Assembly: GCF_010993975.1 (NCBI RefSeq) | Contig: NZ_JAACZO010000058.1 | Coordinates: forward strand, 141,011-205,010 | DNA: 64,000 bases | Direction: 5' to 3' | Source of the DNA: Halomonas faecis | GTDB taxonomy: Bacteria > Pseudomonadota > Gammaproteobacteria > Pseudomonadales > Halomonadaceae | In this document: positions 1 to 9,200 of the stretch, one piece after another | Numbering within the stretch: the first letter of the stretch is position 1 | How the letters are laid out: each line of letters begins with the position of its first letter | Translations under genes and position numbers: made by a program | Notes under the pieces: generated by a model | The model's database searches: none | Told to the model about the DNA's origin: nothing | The model's input: the letters and a program-made list of their open reading frames with translations, nothing else

Positions 1-161
1 GCATCCTCCAGGTCGTGTAGCACGCGATGGGGCAGGTAGGGGTCGAGTACGTGGACGACATCGAGGCGCGCGCCGTTCTCGGTGGCCAGGCGAATGGCGC
101 GGGCGAAGGCGGCACGGTTCTCGGCGGACAGGTCGCAGGCGAAGAGCAGGGTCTGGGTCAT
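1..161 (-). CDS. Universal stress protein family, N-terminal part only
   Basis: The reading frame starts with ATG at 161 and runs off the left edge, leaving 53 residues. It begins MTQTLLFACDLSAENRAAF and continues with a segment rich in Arg, Ala and Leu and then LDVVHVLDPYLPHR. The pattern of a first beta strand, an Asp at its end, a helix and a second strand ending in a VVHVLDP motif is typical of the start of UspA-family ATP-binding stress proteins. A purine-rich GGAGGGAGT lies just before the start. The C-terminal nucleotide-binding motif is outside the window, so the subfamily cannot be given. Confidence 0.7.
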   Translation of the reverse strand, partial: MTQTLLFACDLSAENRAAFARAIRLATENGARLDVVHVLDPYLPHRVLHDLED

Positions 162-243
162 TGTGACTCCCTCCCATGTCGGATGATCCCGGCGGGACAG
201 TCTCAGCATGGGCGGGGAGGGGCGGCACTGCAAGCTTGCGGGA

Positions 244-1056
244 TCACCACCAGGCGTGGAAGTGGTGGACCGGCCCCTGGCCCTGACCCACGTCCAGGCG
301 CGAGCTCGCCGTCAGTGCGGCTTCGAGCCATGCCTTGGCGGTGGCCACGGCATCGGGCAGGGCGTCGCCATGGGCCAGGCGAGCGGCGATTGCCGAAGAG
401 AGCGTGCATCCCGTTCCGTGTAGGTTGGCGGTATCGACCCGTGAGCCCTCGAGCCAGATCGCATCGCCAGCGGTGATCAGGAGGTCGGGGCACTCCCTCC
501 CGGGTAGGTGGCCTCCCTTGAGCAGGGTCGCTCCGGCACCCAGGTCGCGCAGTGGGCCGGCCAGTGCTTCCATCGCGGTACGGCTGTGTGGCGTCGGTCG
601 ATCGAGCAGCACCGCTGCTTCCGGTAGGTTGGGAGTGACCACGTCGGCGAGCGGTACCAGAAGGTCGCGCACCGCAGCGATGCCGGCATCGTCGACCAGC
701 ACGTCGCCACTCTTGGCCACCATGACCGGATCGAGGACGATCCACCGCGGCCGGCAGCGTTCGAGTGACGCACGAATCGTCTCGGCGACGTCGCGGCTGG
801 CCACCATGCCGATCTTCACGGCGTCGATGGTGACGTCGTCGAGCAGCGTGGCGAGCTGGGCGTCGATGAAGCCGGACGGTATGGGGTGCACGCCGCTGAC
901 GCCGCGCGTGTTCTGGGCGGTCAAGGCGGTGATCACGCTGGTACCATAGACGCCGAGTGCCGAGAAGGTCTTGAGATCGGCCTGGATGCCGGCGCCGCCA
1001 CTGGGATCGGAGCCGGCAATGGTCAGTGCATTGGGTATCGTTCGAGACTGTATCAT
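244..1056 (-). CDS. thiD: Hydroxymethylpyrimidine/phosphomethylpyrimidine kinase
   Basis: This 270-residue ribokinase-fold enzyme phosphorylates HMP and then HMP-phosphate for the pyrimidine half of thiamine diphosphate, in the cytoplasm. The substrate-binding motif [16 protein letters not shown] lies at about residues 15-30 and the anion-hole/ATP motif [13 protein letters not shown] at about 213-225. The length matches the family. ATG at 1056 is preferred over an in-frame TTG at 1074. No other thi gene is adjacent and there is no room upstream for a TPP riboswitch, so it appears to stand alone, 82 bp upstream of the universal stress protein gene on the same strand. Confidence 0.93.
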   Translation of the reverse strand: MIQSRTIPNALTIAGSDPSGGAGIQADLKTFSALGVYGTSVITALTAQNTRGVSGVHPIPSGFIDAQLATLLDDVTIDAVKIGMVASRDVAETIRASLERCRPRWIVLDPVMVAKSGDVLVDDAGIAAVRDLLVPLADVVTPNLPEAAVLLDRPTPHSRTAMEALAGPLRDLGAGATLLKGGHLPGRECPDLLITAGDAIWLEGSRVDTANLHGTGCTLSSAIAARLAHGDALPDAVATAKAWLEAALTASSRLDVGQGQGPVHHFHAWW

Positions 1057-1101
1057 GAGGTCAAGGTATCGCAAGGCGGTGTCAAAGCGTGAAAGTCACC
1101 C

Positions 1102-1530
1102 GTGCTGAGTCTATTCGTGGTGTCGCTGGTCAGCGCTACCCTGCTGCCGGGGGGCTCCGAGGTGTGGCTGGCCCGGCTCTGGTGCCGGGGTGAGCACGTG
1201 CTCATGCTATGGGCGGTGGCTACGTTCGGCAACACTCTGGGCAGCCTGATCAACGTCACCTTGGGGCGCTATGCCAGGCGCTTCCAGGACCGCCGCTGGT
1301 TCCCCGCCTCACGCGAAGGGCTGGTGCGCGCCGAGCGTTGGTACCGGCGCTTCGGCGAGTGGAGCCTGCTGGCTTCCTGGGCGCCGATAGTGGGTGACCC
1401 ACTCACGGTTCTGGCCGGCGTGCTGCGCTTGCCCTGGTGGCGGGCTCTGCTGCTGATCGCCCTGGCCAAGGGGAGCCGCTATGCGGTCGTGCTCCTCCTG
1501 GCTCAGGCGTGGCTGGCTCCGCTCTGCTAG
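1102..1530 (+). CDS. YqaA-type small membrane protein (SNARE-associated/DedA-like)
   Basis: A 142-residue inner-membrane protein. The order of motifs [35 protein letters not shown] and the late [21 protein letters not shown] matches the YqaA branch of the DedA/VTT superfamily: a short protein with re-entrant hairpins and a conserved GDPL motif. The biochemical role of YqaA is not known. The frame opens with GTG at 1102, 45 bp from the divergent thiD start. The gene converges on the TRAP permease gene with 24 bp between stops. Confidence 0.75.
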   Translation: MLSLFVVSLVSATLLPGGSEVWLARLWCRGEHVLMLWAVATFGNTLGSLINVTLGRYARRFQDRRWFPASREGLVRAERWYRRFGEWSLLASWAPIVGDPLTVLAGVLRLPWWRALLLIALAKGSRYAVVLLLAQAWLAPLC

Positions 1531-1554
1531 TAGTTCCTTGTCCGAATCCCTTTC

Positions 1555-2967
1555 CTACAGAACCGAAGGCAGCCAGGTGGCCAGGCCCGGGAACAGCGCC
1601 AGGGCCAGAAGCATGGTGAGCTGCAGCAGGATGAAGGGAATCACGCCTTTGTAGATCGCTGAGGTGGGTACCGATTCCGGTGTCACCCCGCGCAGGTAGA
1701 AAAGCGCGAAGCCGAACGGCGGGGTGAGGAAGGAGGTCTGCAGGTTCACCGCGATCATGATGCCCAGCCAGATGGGATCGATATCCATCATCAGCAGTAC
1801 CGGGCCGACGATCGGCACCACTACGAAGGTGATTTCGATGAAATCGAGGATGAAGCCGAGCAGGAAGATCACCAGCATCACCACCAGGGTGGCGCCCACC
1901 ACGCCGCCCGGCAGCGATTCGAACAGTTCGGTAACCAGCGCCTCGCCGCCGAAGGCGCGAAACACCAACGAGAAGAGCGCGGCACCGATCAGGATCATGA
2001 ACACCATGCTGGTCACCTGGGCCGTGGCGTAGACCGATTCGCGCAGCATGGACAGGTCGACGCGACGGTTGGCCAGTGCCAGCAACAGCGCGCCGGTTGC
2101 GCCGACCGCCGAGGCTTCCGTGGGCGTGGCCAGGCCACCGAGTATCGAGCCCAGCACAGCGATGATGAGAAGCACTGGCGGTATGAGTCCCTTGATCAGC
2201 AGCGGCCACAGGCTGCCGGCATGGCCGAGCTCCGCCATCAGTGCGTGGCGGTCGGCTGGCGGCGCCGTCGCGGGTCGTAGCCAGGCGGTGATCGACACGT
2301 AGAGGATGTAGGCGACCACCAGCAGCAGGCCGGGAATCAGCGCACCGATGAACAGATCGCCCACCGATACCGTCTTGGGGCTCCAGACGCCCATCGCGAG
2401 CTGGGCCTGCTGGTAGGCGTTGGAGAGCACGTCGCCCAGCAGTACCAGGGCGATGGAAGGCGGGATGATCTGACCCAGAGTGCCGGTGGCGCAGATGCTG
2501 CCGGTGGCAAGCTGTGGGGAATAGCCGCGCTTGAGCATCGTGGGCAGCGAAAGCAGGCCCATGGTGACCACCGTGGCGCCGACGATACCGGTGGAGGCGG
2601 CCAGCAGCATGCCCACCAGCACCACGGCGATGCCCAGACCGCCGCGCAATGCGCCGAACAGCAGCGTCATGGCGTCGAGCAGCGTCTCGGCAACCCGCGA
2701 CTTCTCCAGCAGCACCCCCATGAGCACGAACAGCGGCACGGCTAGCAGAGTCTGATTGGTCATGATGCCGTAGAGGCGGTTGGGCATGGCTTCCAGGTAG
2801 CGCGACTCGAAAGGTACCGGCACGCCCAGTTGCTGCAGCAAATGGCCGAGGCCGGCGAACAGCAGAGCGGTACCGGCCAGCGTCAGCGCCACCGGGTAGC
2901 CGAGCATGAGGACCGCGCAGACGGTAGCAAACAGCAACAGCGGCAGGAGTTCGAGCAGCACCTCCAC
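1555..2967 (-). CDS. dctM: TRAP transporter large permease (DctM family)
   Basis: A 470-residue integral membrane protein with about 12 hydrophobic segments, the energy-coupled subunit of a sodium-driven TRAP importer for organic acids. Family landmarks include the segment GTLGQIIPPSIALVLLGD (about residues 165-182), the repeated GLATPTEASAVGATGALLLA and the C-terminal NLQTSFLTPPFGFALFYLRG. The length and a long cytoplasmic loop around residues 230-250 fit the 'mannitol/chloroaromatic' subtype rather than the shorter sialic-acid or C4-dicarboxylate type. It starts with GTG at 2967, one base after the stop of the small subunit gene, so the two are co-translated. No DctP gene is adjacent. Confidence 0.92.
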   Translation of the reverse strand: MEVLLELLPLLLFATVCAVLMLGYPVALTLAGTALLFAGLGHLLQQLGVPVPFESRYLEAMPNRLYGIMTNQTLLAVPLFVLMGVLLEKSRVAETLLDAMTLLFGALRGGLGIAVVLVGMLLAASTGIVGATVVTMGLLSLPTMLKRGYSPQLATGSICATGTLGQIIPPSIALVLLGDVLSNAYQQAQLAMGVWSPKTVSVGDLFIGALIPGLLLVVAYILYVSITAWLRPATAPPADRHALMAELGHAGSLWPLLIKGLIPPVLLIIAVLGSILGGLATPTEASAVGATGALLLALANRRVDLSMLRESVYATAQVTSMVFMILIGAALFSLVFRAFGGEALVTELFESLPGGVVGATLVVMLVIFLLGFILDFIEITFVVVPIVGPVLLMMDIDPIWLGIMIAVNLQTSFLTPPFGFALFYLRGVTPESVPTSAIYKGVIPFILLQLTMLLALALFPGLATWLPSVL

Positions 2968-2968
2968 G

Positions 2969-3535
2969 TCAGATTCCCTCCTGATGATCGGGGGTGTCCG
3001 GTCGAGCCGGGGGATCGTGAGGGGAGCAGCCGCGCAGGATCAGCCACTGGCGTAGCGCCTGGGCGACGCCCTGTACCAGGAGCAGGGCCACCATGACCAG
3101 GATCAGCGACTTGAGCAGAAAGACGCCGGGAATGCCACCGTCCGGCGAACGCTCGAGGATCGCCCAACTGCTCAGTACGTAGTCCAGGCTGCTGATGCCG
3201 ATGAACAGCGTGACCGGCAGCAGCAGCAGCAGGGTGCCGGCGAGGTCGATGCCGGCACGGCGGCGCGCCGACAGCCTGCGGTAGAAGATGTCCACGCGCA
3301 CATGGCCGTCACGGCGCAGCGTCCAGGCCGCGCCCAGCAGGAAGACGGCGGCATGCATGTACATGACCGACTCCTGCATCACGATGCTATGAATGCCGAA
3401 GACATAGCGCATGACCACGATGGCGAACTGCAGCAGCATCATGATCAGTACCAGCCAGGCGACGTAGCGCCCCACGGCCTCGGTCAGGCCATCGAGCCGC
3501 CGCAGCACAGCCCGTTCACGGTTCGTGGAGGGCAT
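2969..3535 (-). CDS. dctQ: TRAP transporter small permease (DctQ family)
   Basis: A 188-residue, four-helix membrane subunit that pairs with the DctM protein encoded immediately downstream. The segment VMQESVMYMHAAVFLLGAAW followed by TLRRDGHVRVDIFY is the standard DctQ signature. The start at 3535 (MPSTNRERAVL) is chosen because the upstream in-frame residues are basic, low in hydrophobicity and unlike the family. The gene upstream is not a DctP but a nuclease/phosphatase-fold protein, so the substrate-binding protein for this pair must be encoded elsewhere or shared. Confidence 0.88.
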   Translation of the reverse strand: MPSTNRERAVLRRLDGLTEAVGRYVAWLVLIMMLLQFAIVVMRYVFGIHSIVMQESVMYMHAAVFLLGAAWTLRRDGHVRVDIFYRRLSARRRAGIDLAGTLLLLLPVTLFIGISSLDYVLSSWAILERSPDGGIPGVFLLKSLILVMVALLLVQGVAQALRQWLILRGCSPHDPPARPDTPDHQEGI

Positions 3536-3599
3536 GAAGACTCTCTCGTTGCTTGATGCGGATAGCGGGAGGGCATCATCGCCGATTCGCTGCGATGAG

Positions 3600-4472
3600 T
3601 CATCCCTGCGCCTCAACGCCGCGTTGCCAGGCCCTATCGTGGATGAGGGCGGAAAGGGTCTCGCGGCAGTCCGGCGGCAGCTCCACATCGACGGCGATCG
3701 GCAGGTGGTCGGAGAAGAGGTGGTCCAGAACGCGCACGTGGCGTGCCGTCAGGGTCTTCGAGATCAGGATGTGGTCGAGGGCCCGTCGCGGTTGCCACGA
3801 GGGGTAGCTGAGCAGCGGGCGCACCGGATGGAGAGGCAGGGATGCGCAGAAGCGCTGGTGGCCGTGCAGTTGCTCCGGCGTGCAGTTGAGATCCCCCATC
3901 ACCACGACGTGACGTAGCGGCAGAATGAGTTCGCTCAGGTAGTCGAGCTGGCGCACGCGCCCACGGTGGCTGAGTGCCAGGTGCGCAACGAACAGGTGCA
4001 GGGCATCGGGCCCCTCGCCGAAGCGTGCATGGATGGCGCCACGGCCGGGCAACGTGCCGGGCAGACGGTGCACTTCCAGGCTCGAGGGGCCCAGGCGCGA
4101 GAGCAGGCCGTTGCTGTGCTGGGCGATGCGGCCCAGGTTGCGGTTGAGCTGCTGATAATGATGTGGAAAGCCGGCATGGTTGGCCAGGTACTCGACCTGG
4201 TTGACATGGCTGGAGCGGAAGCTTCCTCCGTCGACCTCCTGAAGGCCGACGATGTCGAAGCGTCCCAGCACCTCGCTGACCATGTCCAGGCGCCGCTGGC
4301 GCCGAGGGTGAGGCAGGAGGTGCTGCCAGCTGCGCGTCAGGTAGTGGTGATAGGCCGAGGTCTGGATGCCGACCTGCAGGTTGAAGGTGAGCAGCCTGAG
4401 CCGCCCGCCTTCCAGGAGCGGTGAACGGGCCTCGGCCAAGTGTGACGAGCGCTCAGTCTGCACGTTCCTCAC
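3600..4472 (-). CDS. Endonuclease/exonuclease/phosphatase family protein
   Basis: A 290-residue protein of the DNase I-like metal-dependent fold. Catalytic landmarks are in order: LLTFNLQVG (N-terminal Asn), DIVGLQEVDGG (metal-binding Glu), HLFVAHLALSHRGR, VVMGDLNCTPEQ (Asp/Asn pair), ALDHILIS and SDHLPIAVDVEL (terminal Asp-His). All key residues of the family are present, so it should be an active phosphodiesterase or phosphatase. The substrate (nucleic acid, lipid or small molecule) cannot be told. No secretion signal is visible. Its first 20 bp overlap the end of dsbA, implying translational coupling. Confidence 0.82.
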   Translation of the reverse strand: MRNVQTERSSHLAEARSPLLEGGRLRLLTFNLQVGIQTSAYHHYLTRSWQHLLPHPRRQRRLDMVSEVLGRFDIVGLQEVDGGSFRSSHVNQVEYLANHAGFPHHYQQLNRNLGRIAQHSNGLLSRLGPSSLEVHRLPGTLPGRGAIHARFGEGPDALHLFVAHLALSHRGRVRQLDYLSELILPLRHVVVMGDLNCTPEQLHGHQRFCASLPLHPVRPLLSYPSWQPRRALDHILISKTLTARHVRVLDHLFSDHLPIAVDVELPPDCRETLSALIHDRAWQRGVEAQG

Positions 4473-5094
4473 GAACCTTTTCGACCAGGACCGCGGCGAT
4501 CTGCGGCATGTTGTCGAGACTGCCGGCGCTGCTCGGCGTGACTAAGTAGCGGCCGTCGACCATCAGAGCCGGTACGCCCCTGAGGCGCATGTCGCGCATG
4601 CGTGAATGGGCTCGATTGACATGGTTCTTGACGCCGAAGGCATTCAGGGCGTCGCGGGCTTCCTCTTCGCTCACTCCGTAGTCGCTGAACAGCTCGGCGA
4701 CCTGATCCATGTCGGTGAGCGAGCGGCCCTCCTCATGGATGGCGTGAAAGATGTCGGCGTGAGCCGCTTCGCGGATGCCCAGTTCTTCGGCAGCGTAGAA
4801 GACCTGTGCATGAATGTTCCAGTCGCCACCCATGGTAGCCGGCAGGTGCACGATCTCGACGTCGTCTTCCAGGGTTGAATACCAGTCACGGACATGGCTT
4901 TGCAGGTTGTAGCAGTGGGGGCAGCCGTACCAGAAGGCTTCGGTGACCTCGATCTTGTCCTCGGCGACCTGCGTCTCGACCGGCTCGTCGAGCACCTCGT
5001 AGTGTTCGCCTTCGACCAGCGATTGAGCTGTGGCCAGGGTGGGCAGGGCGAGGGCGGCCAGCGCCATGGCCATTAAAGGGATCGTCTTGCGCAT
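4453..5094 (-). CDS. dsbA: Periplasmic thiol:disulfide interchange protein DsbA
   Basis: A 213-residue exported oxidoreductase that introduces disulfide bonds into periplasmic proteins and is reoxidised by DsbB. The start MRKTIPLMAM at 5094 gives a clean signal peptide with cleavage after ATA or TAQ near residue 23. An upstream in-frame ATG at 5109 would only add METCC. The active site is Cys58-Pro-His-Cys61 in FWYGCPHCYNLQ, and the cis-proline loop is RGVPALMVDGRY near residue 176. The thioredoxin fold with helical insert matches DsbA of Pseudomonas and Vibrio. It lies downstream of cytochrome c4 with a hairpin between them. Confidence 0.95.
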   Translation of the reverse strand: MRKTIPLMAMALAALALPTLATAQSLVEGEHYEVLDEPVETQVAEDKIEVTEAFWYGCPHCYNLQSHVRDWYSTLEDDVEIVHLPATMGGDWNIHAQVFYAAEELGIREAAHADIFHAIHEEGRSLTDMDQVAELFSDYGVSEEEARDALNAFGVKNHVNRAHSRMRDMRLRGVPALMVDGRYLVTPSSAGSLDNMPQIAAVLVEKVREERAD

Positions 5095-5192
5095 GCAGCA
5101 TGTCTCCATTGGTGGGACGGTCGATGTGCCGAGTGGGCATCGCTTCCTTGGAGCCGGGAAGTGCAGCCGGGTTCCCTGCCCACGAAACGACG

Positions 5193-5213
5193 AAGGCGGC
5201 CGAGCGCCGCCTT
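5193..5213 (-). terminator. Hairpin between cytochrome c4 and dsbA genes
   Basis: An 8-bp perfect stem (AAGGCGGC pairing with GCCGCCTT) with a 5-base loop lies 50 bp past the cytochrome c4 stop, on the same strand. There is no clear run of T after it, so it may be a weak terminator or an mRNA-stabilising stem. Confidence 0.45.
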
Positions 5214-5263
5214 GGTGAAACCTCGGCCGGAAGCGGCCCGCCGCGACACGATTACGGCATCGC

Positions 5264-5884
5264 TCAGTGCAGCCCCAGGATGTAGTTGGCCACGGCTTTC
5301 ATGTCGTCATCGCTCATCTTGGACGCGATGTCACGCATGATGGCGTTGGGATCGTTGGCGCGCTCGCTGGCGGCGAAGTCCTGCAGCGTGCTCACCGTGT
5401 ACTCGGCGAACTGACCGGAAACGGCCGGGTAGACGGCGGTGCCGATGCCCTCGCCGGTGGGCGTGTGGCAGGCCGCGCAGGCCGGGATGCCTTTGGCCAT
5501 GTCGCCGGCACGGTAGAGTTCCTCGCCGCGGGCCAGCAACGCTTCGGCGTCCTCCGCCTGGCCGACGTTGGCGTCCTGCTCGGCGAAATAGGCGGCCACG
5601 TCCCAGGCATCCTGATCGGAGAAGTCGTCGACCTGACCGGCCATTTCGGCCACTTCGCGGTTGCCATCGCGAATGTCCATGATCTGCTTGGCCGTGTAGG
5701 ACATCTTCTGGCCGGCGAGATGCGGGAAAGAGGGGCTGGAGCTGATGCCTTCCTGCCCATGGCAGGCAGCGCAGGGTTGCGCTTTCTCGCTTCCTGCAGC
5801 GGGATCCGCGTCCGCTGCCATATCCGCGTGGGCGGCGCCGACGGCGCCCATGGTGAATGCCAGGCTTGCCAGTAACTTTCTCAT
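5264..5884 (-). CDS. Diheme cytochrome c4
   Basis: A 206-residue periplasmic diheme cytochrome that delivers electrons to terminal oxidases. The start MRKLLASLAF at 5884 gives a signal peptide cleaved after AHA (residue 20). Two CAACH heme-binding motifs lie at residues 38-42 and 136-140, one in each of two similar domains. Distal Met ligands are likely in LAGQKMSY and in the C-terminal ASKMSDDDMKAVANY. The gene diverges from engB, an arrangement common in Pseudomonas and Halomonas relatives, and is followed by dsbA, which suits a protein made in the oxidising periplasm. Confidence 0.93.
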   Translation of the reverse strand: MRKLLASLAFTMGAVGAAHADMAADADPAAGSEKAQPCAACHGQEGISSSPSFPHLAGQKMSYTAKQIMDIRDGNREVAEMAGQVDDFSDQDAWDVAAYFAEQDANVGQAEDAEALLARGEELYRAGDMAKGIPACAACHTPTGEGIGTAVYPAVSGQFAEYTVSTLQDFAASERANDPNAIMRDIASKMSDDDMKAVANYILGLH

Positions 5885-6137
5885 TGCTGATCCACTATGC
5901 CGTTGTGTTTGATTACCGGTACGCATCCTGGGTGCCGCCCAGATCCCGCTGGTGCCAGGCCGGGCTCGCCCTGTCGCGCTATAGCGACCCTCCCCACGGT
6001 CGCTGCCGACAAGAGCACGGTGGTACACTAGCGCGCCCAGGTCGCAGACAAAAGACACTGCATTATAACGAATCCCCTGCCTATCGGGAATGCAGGGTCA
6101 CGCGCTGGGCGACGACCCTTTGCCGCATAGTGATGCC

Positions 6138-6761
6138 ATGCCTCGACTCAACTACCAAACTGCACGTTTTCTCACCAGTTCGCCGACGCTCGACCAGTGC
6201 CCGCCCGACGCAGGGGCCGAGGTGGCTTTCGCGGGCCGTTCCAATGCCGGCAAGTCCAGCGCCATCAATGCATTGACTCAACAGAAGGCATTGGCCAGGA
6301 CATCGCGCACGCCGGGACGAACGCAGCTGATAAACTTCTTTACCGTGGCCGGCGATACCGCGCTGCGGCTGGTGGATCTGCCGGGCTACGGCTATGCCAA
6401 GGTACCCGAGAAGGTCAAACTGGAGTGGCAGCGCCACCTTTCCGACTACCTGCGTGCGCGGCGCTCGCTCAGGGGCGTGGTGCTGATGATGGATGTGCGC
6501 CATCCGCTCACGGAGTTCGACCAGATGATGCTGGGCTGGGCCGACGAACAGGACATGCCGGTACGTATCCTGCTGACCAAGGCCGACAAACTGAAACCGG
6601 GTGCGGCACGCAGTGCGCTGCAGCAGGTCCGCCATCGTCTGCAGGAGTGGGAGGATTTGGTGAGCGTGCAGCTCTTCTCGGCCCTCAAGCGTCAGGGCGT
6701 GGACGAAGCGTCGGCGCAACTGGACGACTGGTTGCTGGCAGCGTCGGAGAGTGAGGCCTGA
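6138..6761 (+). CDS. engB: Ribosome biogenesis GTP-binding protein YihA/YsxC
   Basis: A 207-residue TRAFAC-class GTPase needed for large ribosomal subunit assembly. The G1 loop is GRSNAGKSS (residues 33-41), the G2 region is [14 protein letters not shown]3 is [10 protein letters not shown] and G4 is TKADKL. ATG at 6138 ([12 protein letters not shown]) is preferred to an earlier in-frame ATG at 6090, since conservation begins there. Its stop lies 7 bp from the stop of the convergent HAD gene. Confidence 0.95.
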   Translation: MPRLNYQTARFLTSSPTLDQCPPDAGAEVAFAGRSNAGKSSAINALTQQKALARTSRTPGRTQLINFFTVAGDTALRLVDLPGYGYAKVPEKVKLEWQRHLSDYLRARRSLRGVVLMMDVRHPLTEFDQMMLGWADEQDMPVRILLTKADKLKPGAARSALQQVRHRLQEWEDLVSVQLFSALKRQGVDEASAQLDDWLLAASESEA

Positions 6762-6768
6762 GCGTTGA

Positions 6769-7554
6769 CTAGAGTCGCCACAGGGGCGACGTGCTCGTGT
6801 GGCGATCCAGCCGGGTGAGCAGCGTCGGCAGCTCACGGACGTGCGTCAGGTGGTGTACGCCGGACGGCAAAGGGTGTGGCGGAGCCTCGGCGGCGATCCA
6901 GGCCGTCTGCATGCCTAGGCGCCGTGCTGGCTCCACGTCGTCACGCCAGGAATCGCCGACATGCAGTGTCCGAGCCGGTGGCGTGCCCAGCCGTGCCAGG
7001 GCGGTGAGAAACGGGCGAGGATGCGGTTTGGGTGCGAGCAGCTCGCCGGCGGCAATGGCGACCGGAAAATGGGCGGCCAGTGGAAGCCGCCGGACGTCGA
7101 CGTTGCCGTTGGTGATGCTGGCCAGTCGGTAGCGCCGGCCCAGCCGGGCGAGCAGATCGCCCACCTCGGGATAGGGCGTGATTTGGTGGCGCAGGGTCAG
7201 GAAGCGTTGCATGGCAGCGTCGGCCCAGCGTTCGGCATCCTCGTCGGCGAGACCGAACTCGGTCAGCAGCGCGCGTAGGGCCTGGGTGCGTAGCCAGGTG
7301 AAGTCGCCGCGGCGCAGAGGGTGTGCCTCGGCGAGTGCCTGGCGGCGTGCCACGTAGGCTGGCAACGGAAAGCGTTCGCTGAAGCGCGGCATCGTGGATC
7401 GGCCTCGCTCGCAGAGCCACCGGGCCAGGGCGGCATCGAGCCAGGCGTAATGGCCGGATTCGGTGTCGACCATCACCTGGTGGTTGTCCCACAGGGTGTC
7501 ATCCAGGTCGAAGGTGAGTGCGTCGAGGCGTGGCGCGGCCGGCATGGTGCTCAT
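6769..7554 (-). CDS. HAD-family hydrolase (YigB-like)
   Basis: A 261-residue haloacid dehalogenase-superfamily phosphatase. Motif I is LTFDLDDTLWDN (nucleophile Asp16 and Asp18), motif II is ASITNGN, motif III is the Lys in LAPKPHPRPF and motif IV is HVGDSWRDDVEPARRLG. A helical cap lies between motifs I and II. The position directly after xerC is that of E. coli yigB, a flavin-mononucleotide/sugar phosphatase, which makes this assignment plausible, although HAD substrates are poorly predicted from sequence. Its start overlaps the xerC stop by 4 bp. Confidence 0.85.
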   Translation of the reverse strand: MSTMPAAPRLDALTFDLDDTLWDNHQVMVDTESGHYAWLDAALARWLCERGRSTMPRFSERFPLPAYVARRQALAEAHPLRRGDFTWLRTQALRALLTEFGLADEDAERWADAAMQRFLTLRHQITPYPEVGDLLARLGRRYRLASITNGNVDVRRLPLAAHFPVAIAAGELLAPKPHPRPFLTALARLGTPPARTLHVGDSWRDDVEPARRLGMQTAWIAAEAPPHPLPSGVHHLTHVRELPTLLTRLDRHTSTSPLWRL

Positions 7555-8462
7555 TCGGGGCTCGGGTCGTGACGGCGGCGGGCACGCGGGTGGGTAGCAT
7601 CGTAGCTCTCGGCCAGGTGCTGCCAGTCCAGCCGCGTGTAGACCTGGGTGGTGCTCAGGTTGGCATGGCCGAGCAGCTCCTGTACGGCACGCAGATCCTG
7701 ACTCGACTCCAGCAGGTGGCTGGCGAAGGAGTGGCGCAGGCGGTGCGGATGCAGGTGCTCGGGCAAACCGCGGCGGCGTGCCAGTTCGGTGAGGCGCTTC
7801 TGGATGGCGCGATGGCCGAGACGAGAGCCTCGGGTGCCGACGAACAGCGCCGGTTCATCGTCGTCGGCCAGCTGGCTGCGTACCGTCAGCCAGGCGGCCA
7901 GGGCCTGGCGGGCTCGCCTTCCCACCGGTACCTGACGAGGTTTGCCGCCCTTACCGGTGACGCGCACACGCTGCGGTTGCAGGTCGCCGAGATCGGCCCC
8001 GGCTAGCTCGGCCAGGCGCAGGCCGCTGGAGTAGAAGAGCTCCACCATGGCTTGATCGCGTCTGGCCAGCGGGGTGTCGTCATGCGGCGCATCGAGAAAG
8101 CTCGCCAACTGGTCGGCATCCAGGGGGGTGGGCAGGTGTGCCGGCTGACGCGGCGCCGGGACGAGGCTCGCTGGGTTGTGGGTCAGCACGCCTTGGGCCA
8201 CCAGGTGTGCGGCGAATCGGGAGACGGCGGCACGGCGCCTTGCCAGGCTGCGTGGCGCCAGGCCGCGGGCGCGCTCGGCACCCAGGAAACGTCGTACCCG
8301 CGCCGCATCCAGCTCGCCGGCATCATGGATCCCCTGGCTTTCCAGAAAGCCGGCCAGTGCCTCGAGGTCACGGCGATAGGCGCTTACCGTGGCGGGGCTG
8401 GCTGTGGCCGCCAATTCGGTGAGGCAGGCGGCGATCTGGCCGCGCAAGGCGCTGTCAGCCAT
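7551..8462 (-). CDS. xerC: Site-specific tyrosine recombinase XerC
   Basis: A 303-residue recombinase that acts with XerD at dif to resolve chromosome dimers. An N-terminal SAM-like core-binding domain (about residues 5-90) precedes the catalytic domain. Catalytic residues can be seen as Arg in SSGLRLAEL, Lys in VTGKGGKPR, HPHRLRHSFASH, His in LLGHANLSTTQ and Tyr in VYTRLDW. The start MADSALRG at 8462 overlaps the stop of the DUF484 gene. The neighbourhood (dapF, DUF484, xerC, HAD phosphatase) is the conserved gammaproteobacterial one, which identifies it as XerC rather than a phage integrase. Confidence 0.95.
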   Translation of the reverse strand: MADSALRGQIAACLTELAATASPATVSAYRRDLEALAGFLESQGIHDAGELDAARVRRFLGAERARGLAPRSLARRRAAVSRFAAHLVAQGVLTHNPASLVPAPRQPAHLPTPLDADQLASFLDAPHDDTPLARRDQAMVELFYSSGLRLAELAGADLGDLQPQRVRVTGKGGKPRQVPVGRRARQALAAWLTVRSQLADDDEPALFVGTRGSRLGHRAIQKRLTELARRRGLPEHLHPHRLRHSFASHLLESSQDLRAVQELLGHANLSTTQVYTRLDWQHLAESYDATHPRARRRHDPSPE

Positions 8463-9174
8463 GCAGCGGTGCACTCCGTAGCGTCAGCAAACGGGCCAGG
8501 ACGTCGCTCAGGTATTCGGTGAACAGGGTATCCATGCTCGCGCGGAAGTGGTCGGGGTCGGGACTGGCCAGTATCAGATAGCCCAGCGGCTCACCGAGGG
8601 CCAGACGGGACAGGGCGCAGGAGCCGGACTGGCGCGGGGCATCGGTATGGGGCAGCAGTTGGGCCCAGTCGGTGGGAGTGAGGCGCGTGCAGCGGCTGGT
8701 GCGACCGTCGAGCAGGGCCGACAGGCGAGCGCGGGCATGATCGTCGAGCACCTGACGCGGCGGTTGTGGGGGGCGCGGTTCGCGGTCGGTGAGCGAAGGC
8801 TCGCACCACAGGGCCACCGTCGGGATCTGGAAGCGTTCGGCCATCTGGGTGGCCAGTGCCTGGCCCAGGGCGTCGTTGTCTTCGGCCTCGAGCAGCCCCA
8901 GCACCAGCTCGCGGGTACGGCGGTATTGCGCCTCGTTGTGGCGGGCCGACTCCAGCAGTTGCTCGAGGCGCCATTCGGCTTGTTCGGCGCGGTGGCGCAG
9001 GTCGTGTACCAGGCGTTCGAGCAGCGATGTGGCGCCACGCGCTTCGGGGTGCGGCACCTTGAGCTGCTGAAGCAGGCCCTCGCGTCCCACGAAGAACTCC
9101 GGGTGTCGGGCCAGCCATTCGGCCACTCGATCGGGATCCAGGGTCTTGCGTGGTTCAGGTGCGGATCGGGGCAT
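8455..9174 (-). CDS. DUF484 family protein
   Basis: A 239-residue cytoplasmic protein of the DUF484 family, which has a GAF-like fold. Recognisable stretches are VAEWLARHPEFFVGREGLLQ near residue 18, a coiled-coil-like segment around 50-90 rich in Glu, Arg and Leu, and the C-terminal LGYLILASPDPDHFRASMDTLFTEYL. The start at 9174 (MPRSAPEPRKTLDPD) is preferred since upstream residues are low in conservation. Its function is unknown, but it sits between dapF and xerC in many gammaproteobacteria, as here. Confidence 0.88.
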   Translation of the reverse strand: MPRSAPEPRKTLDPDRVAEWLARHPEFFVGREGLLQQLKVPHPEARGATSLLERLVHDLRHRAEQAEWRLEQLLESARHNEAQYRRTRELVLGLLEAEDNDALGQALATQMAERFQIPTVALWCEPSLTDREPRPPQPPRQVLDDHARARLSALLDGRTSRCTRLTPTDWAQLLPHTDAPRQSGSCALSRLALGEPLGYLILASPDPDHFRASMDTLFTEYLSDVLARLLTLRSAPLHG

Positions 9175-9200
9175 GCTGGACTCCTTGGCTGTGGGGCGCG

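Noticed and set aside
1057..1101. Possible TPP riboswitch before thiD
   Set aside because: Only 45 bp separate thiD from the divergent gene, too short for a thi-box.
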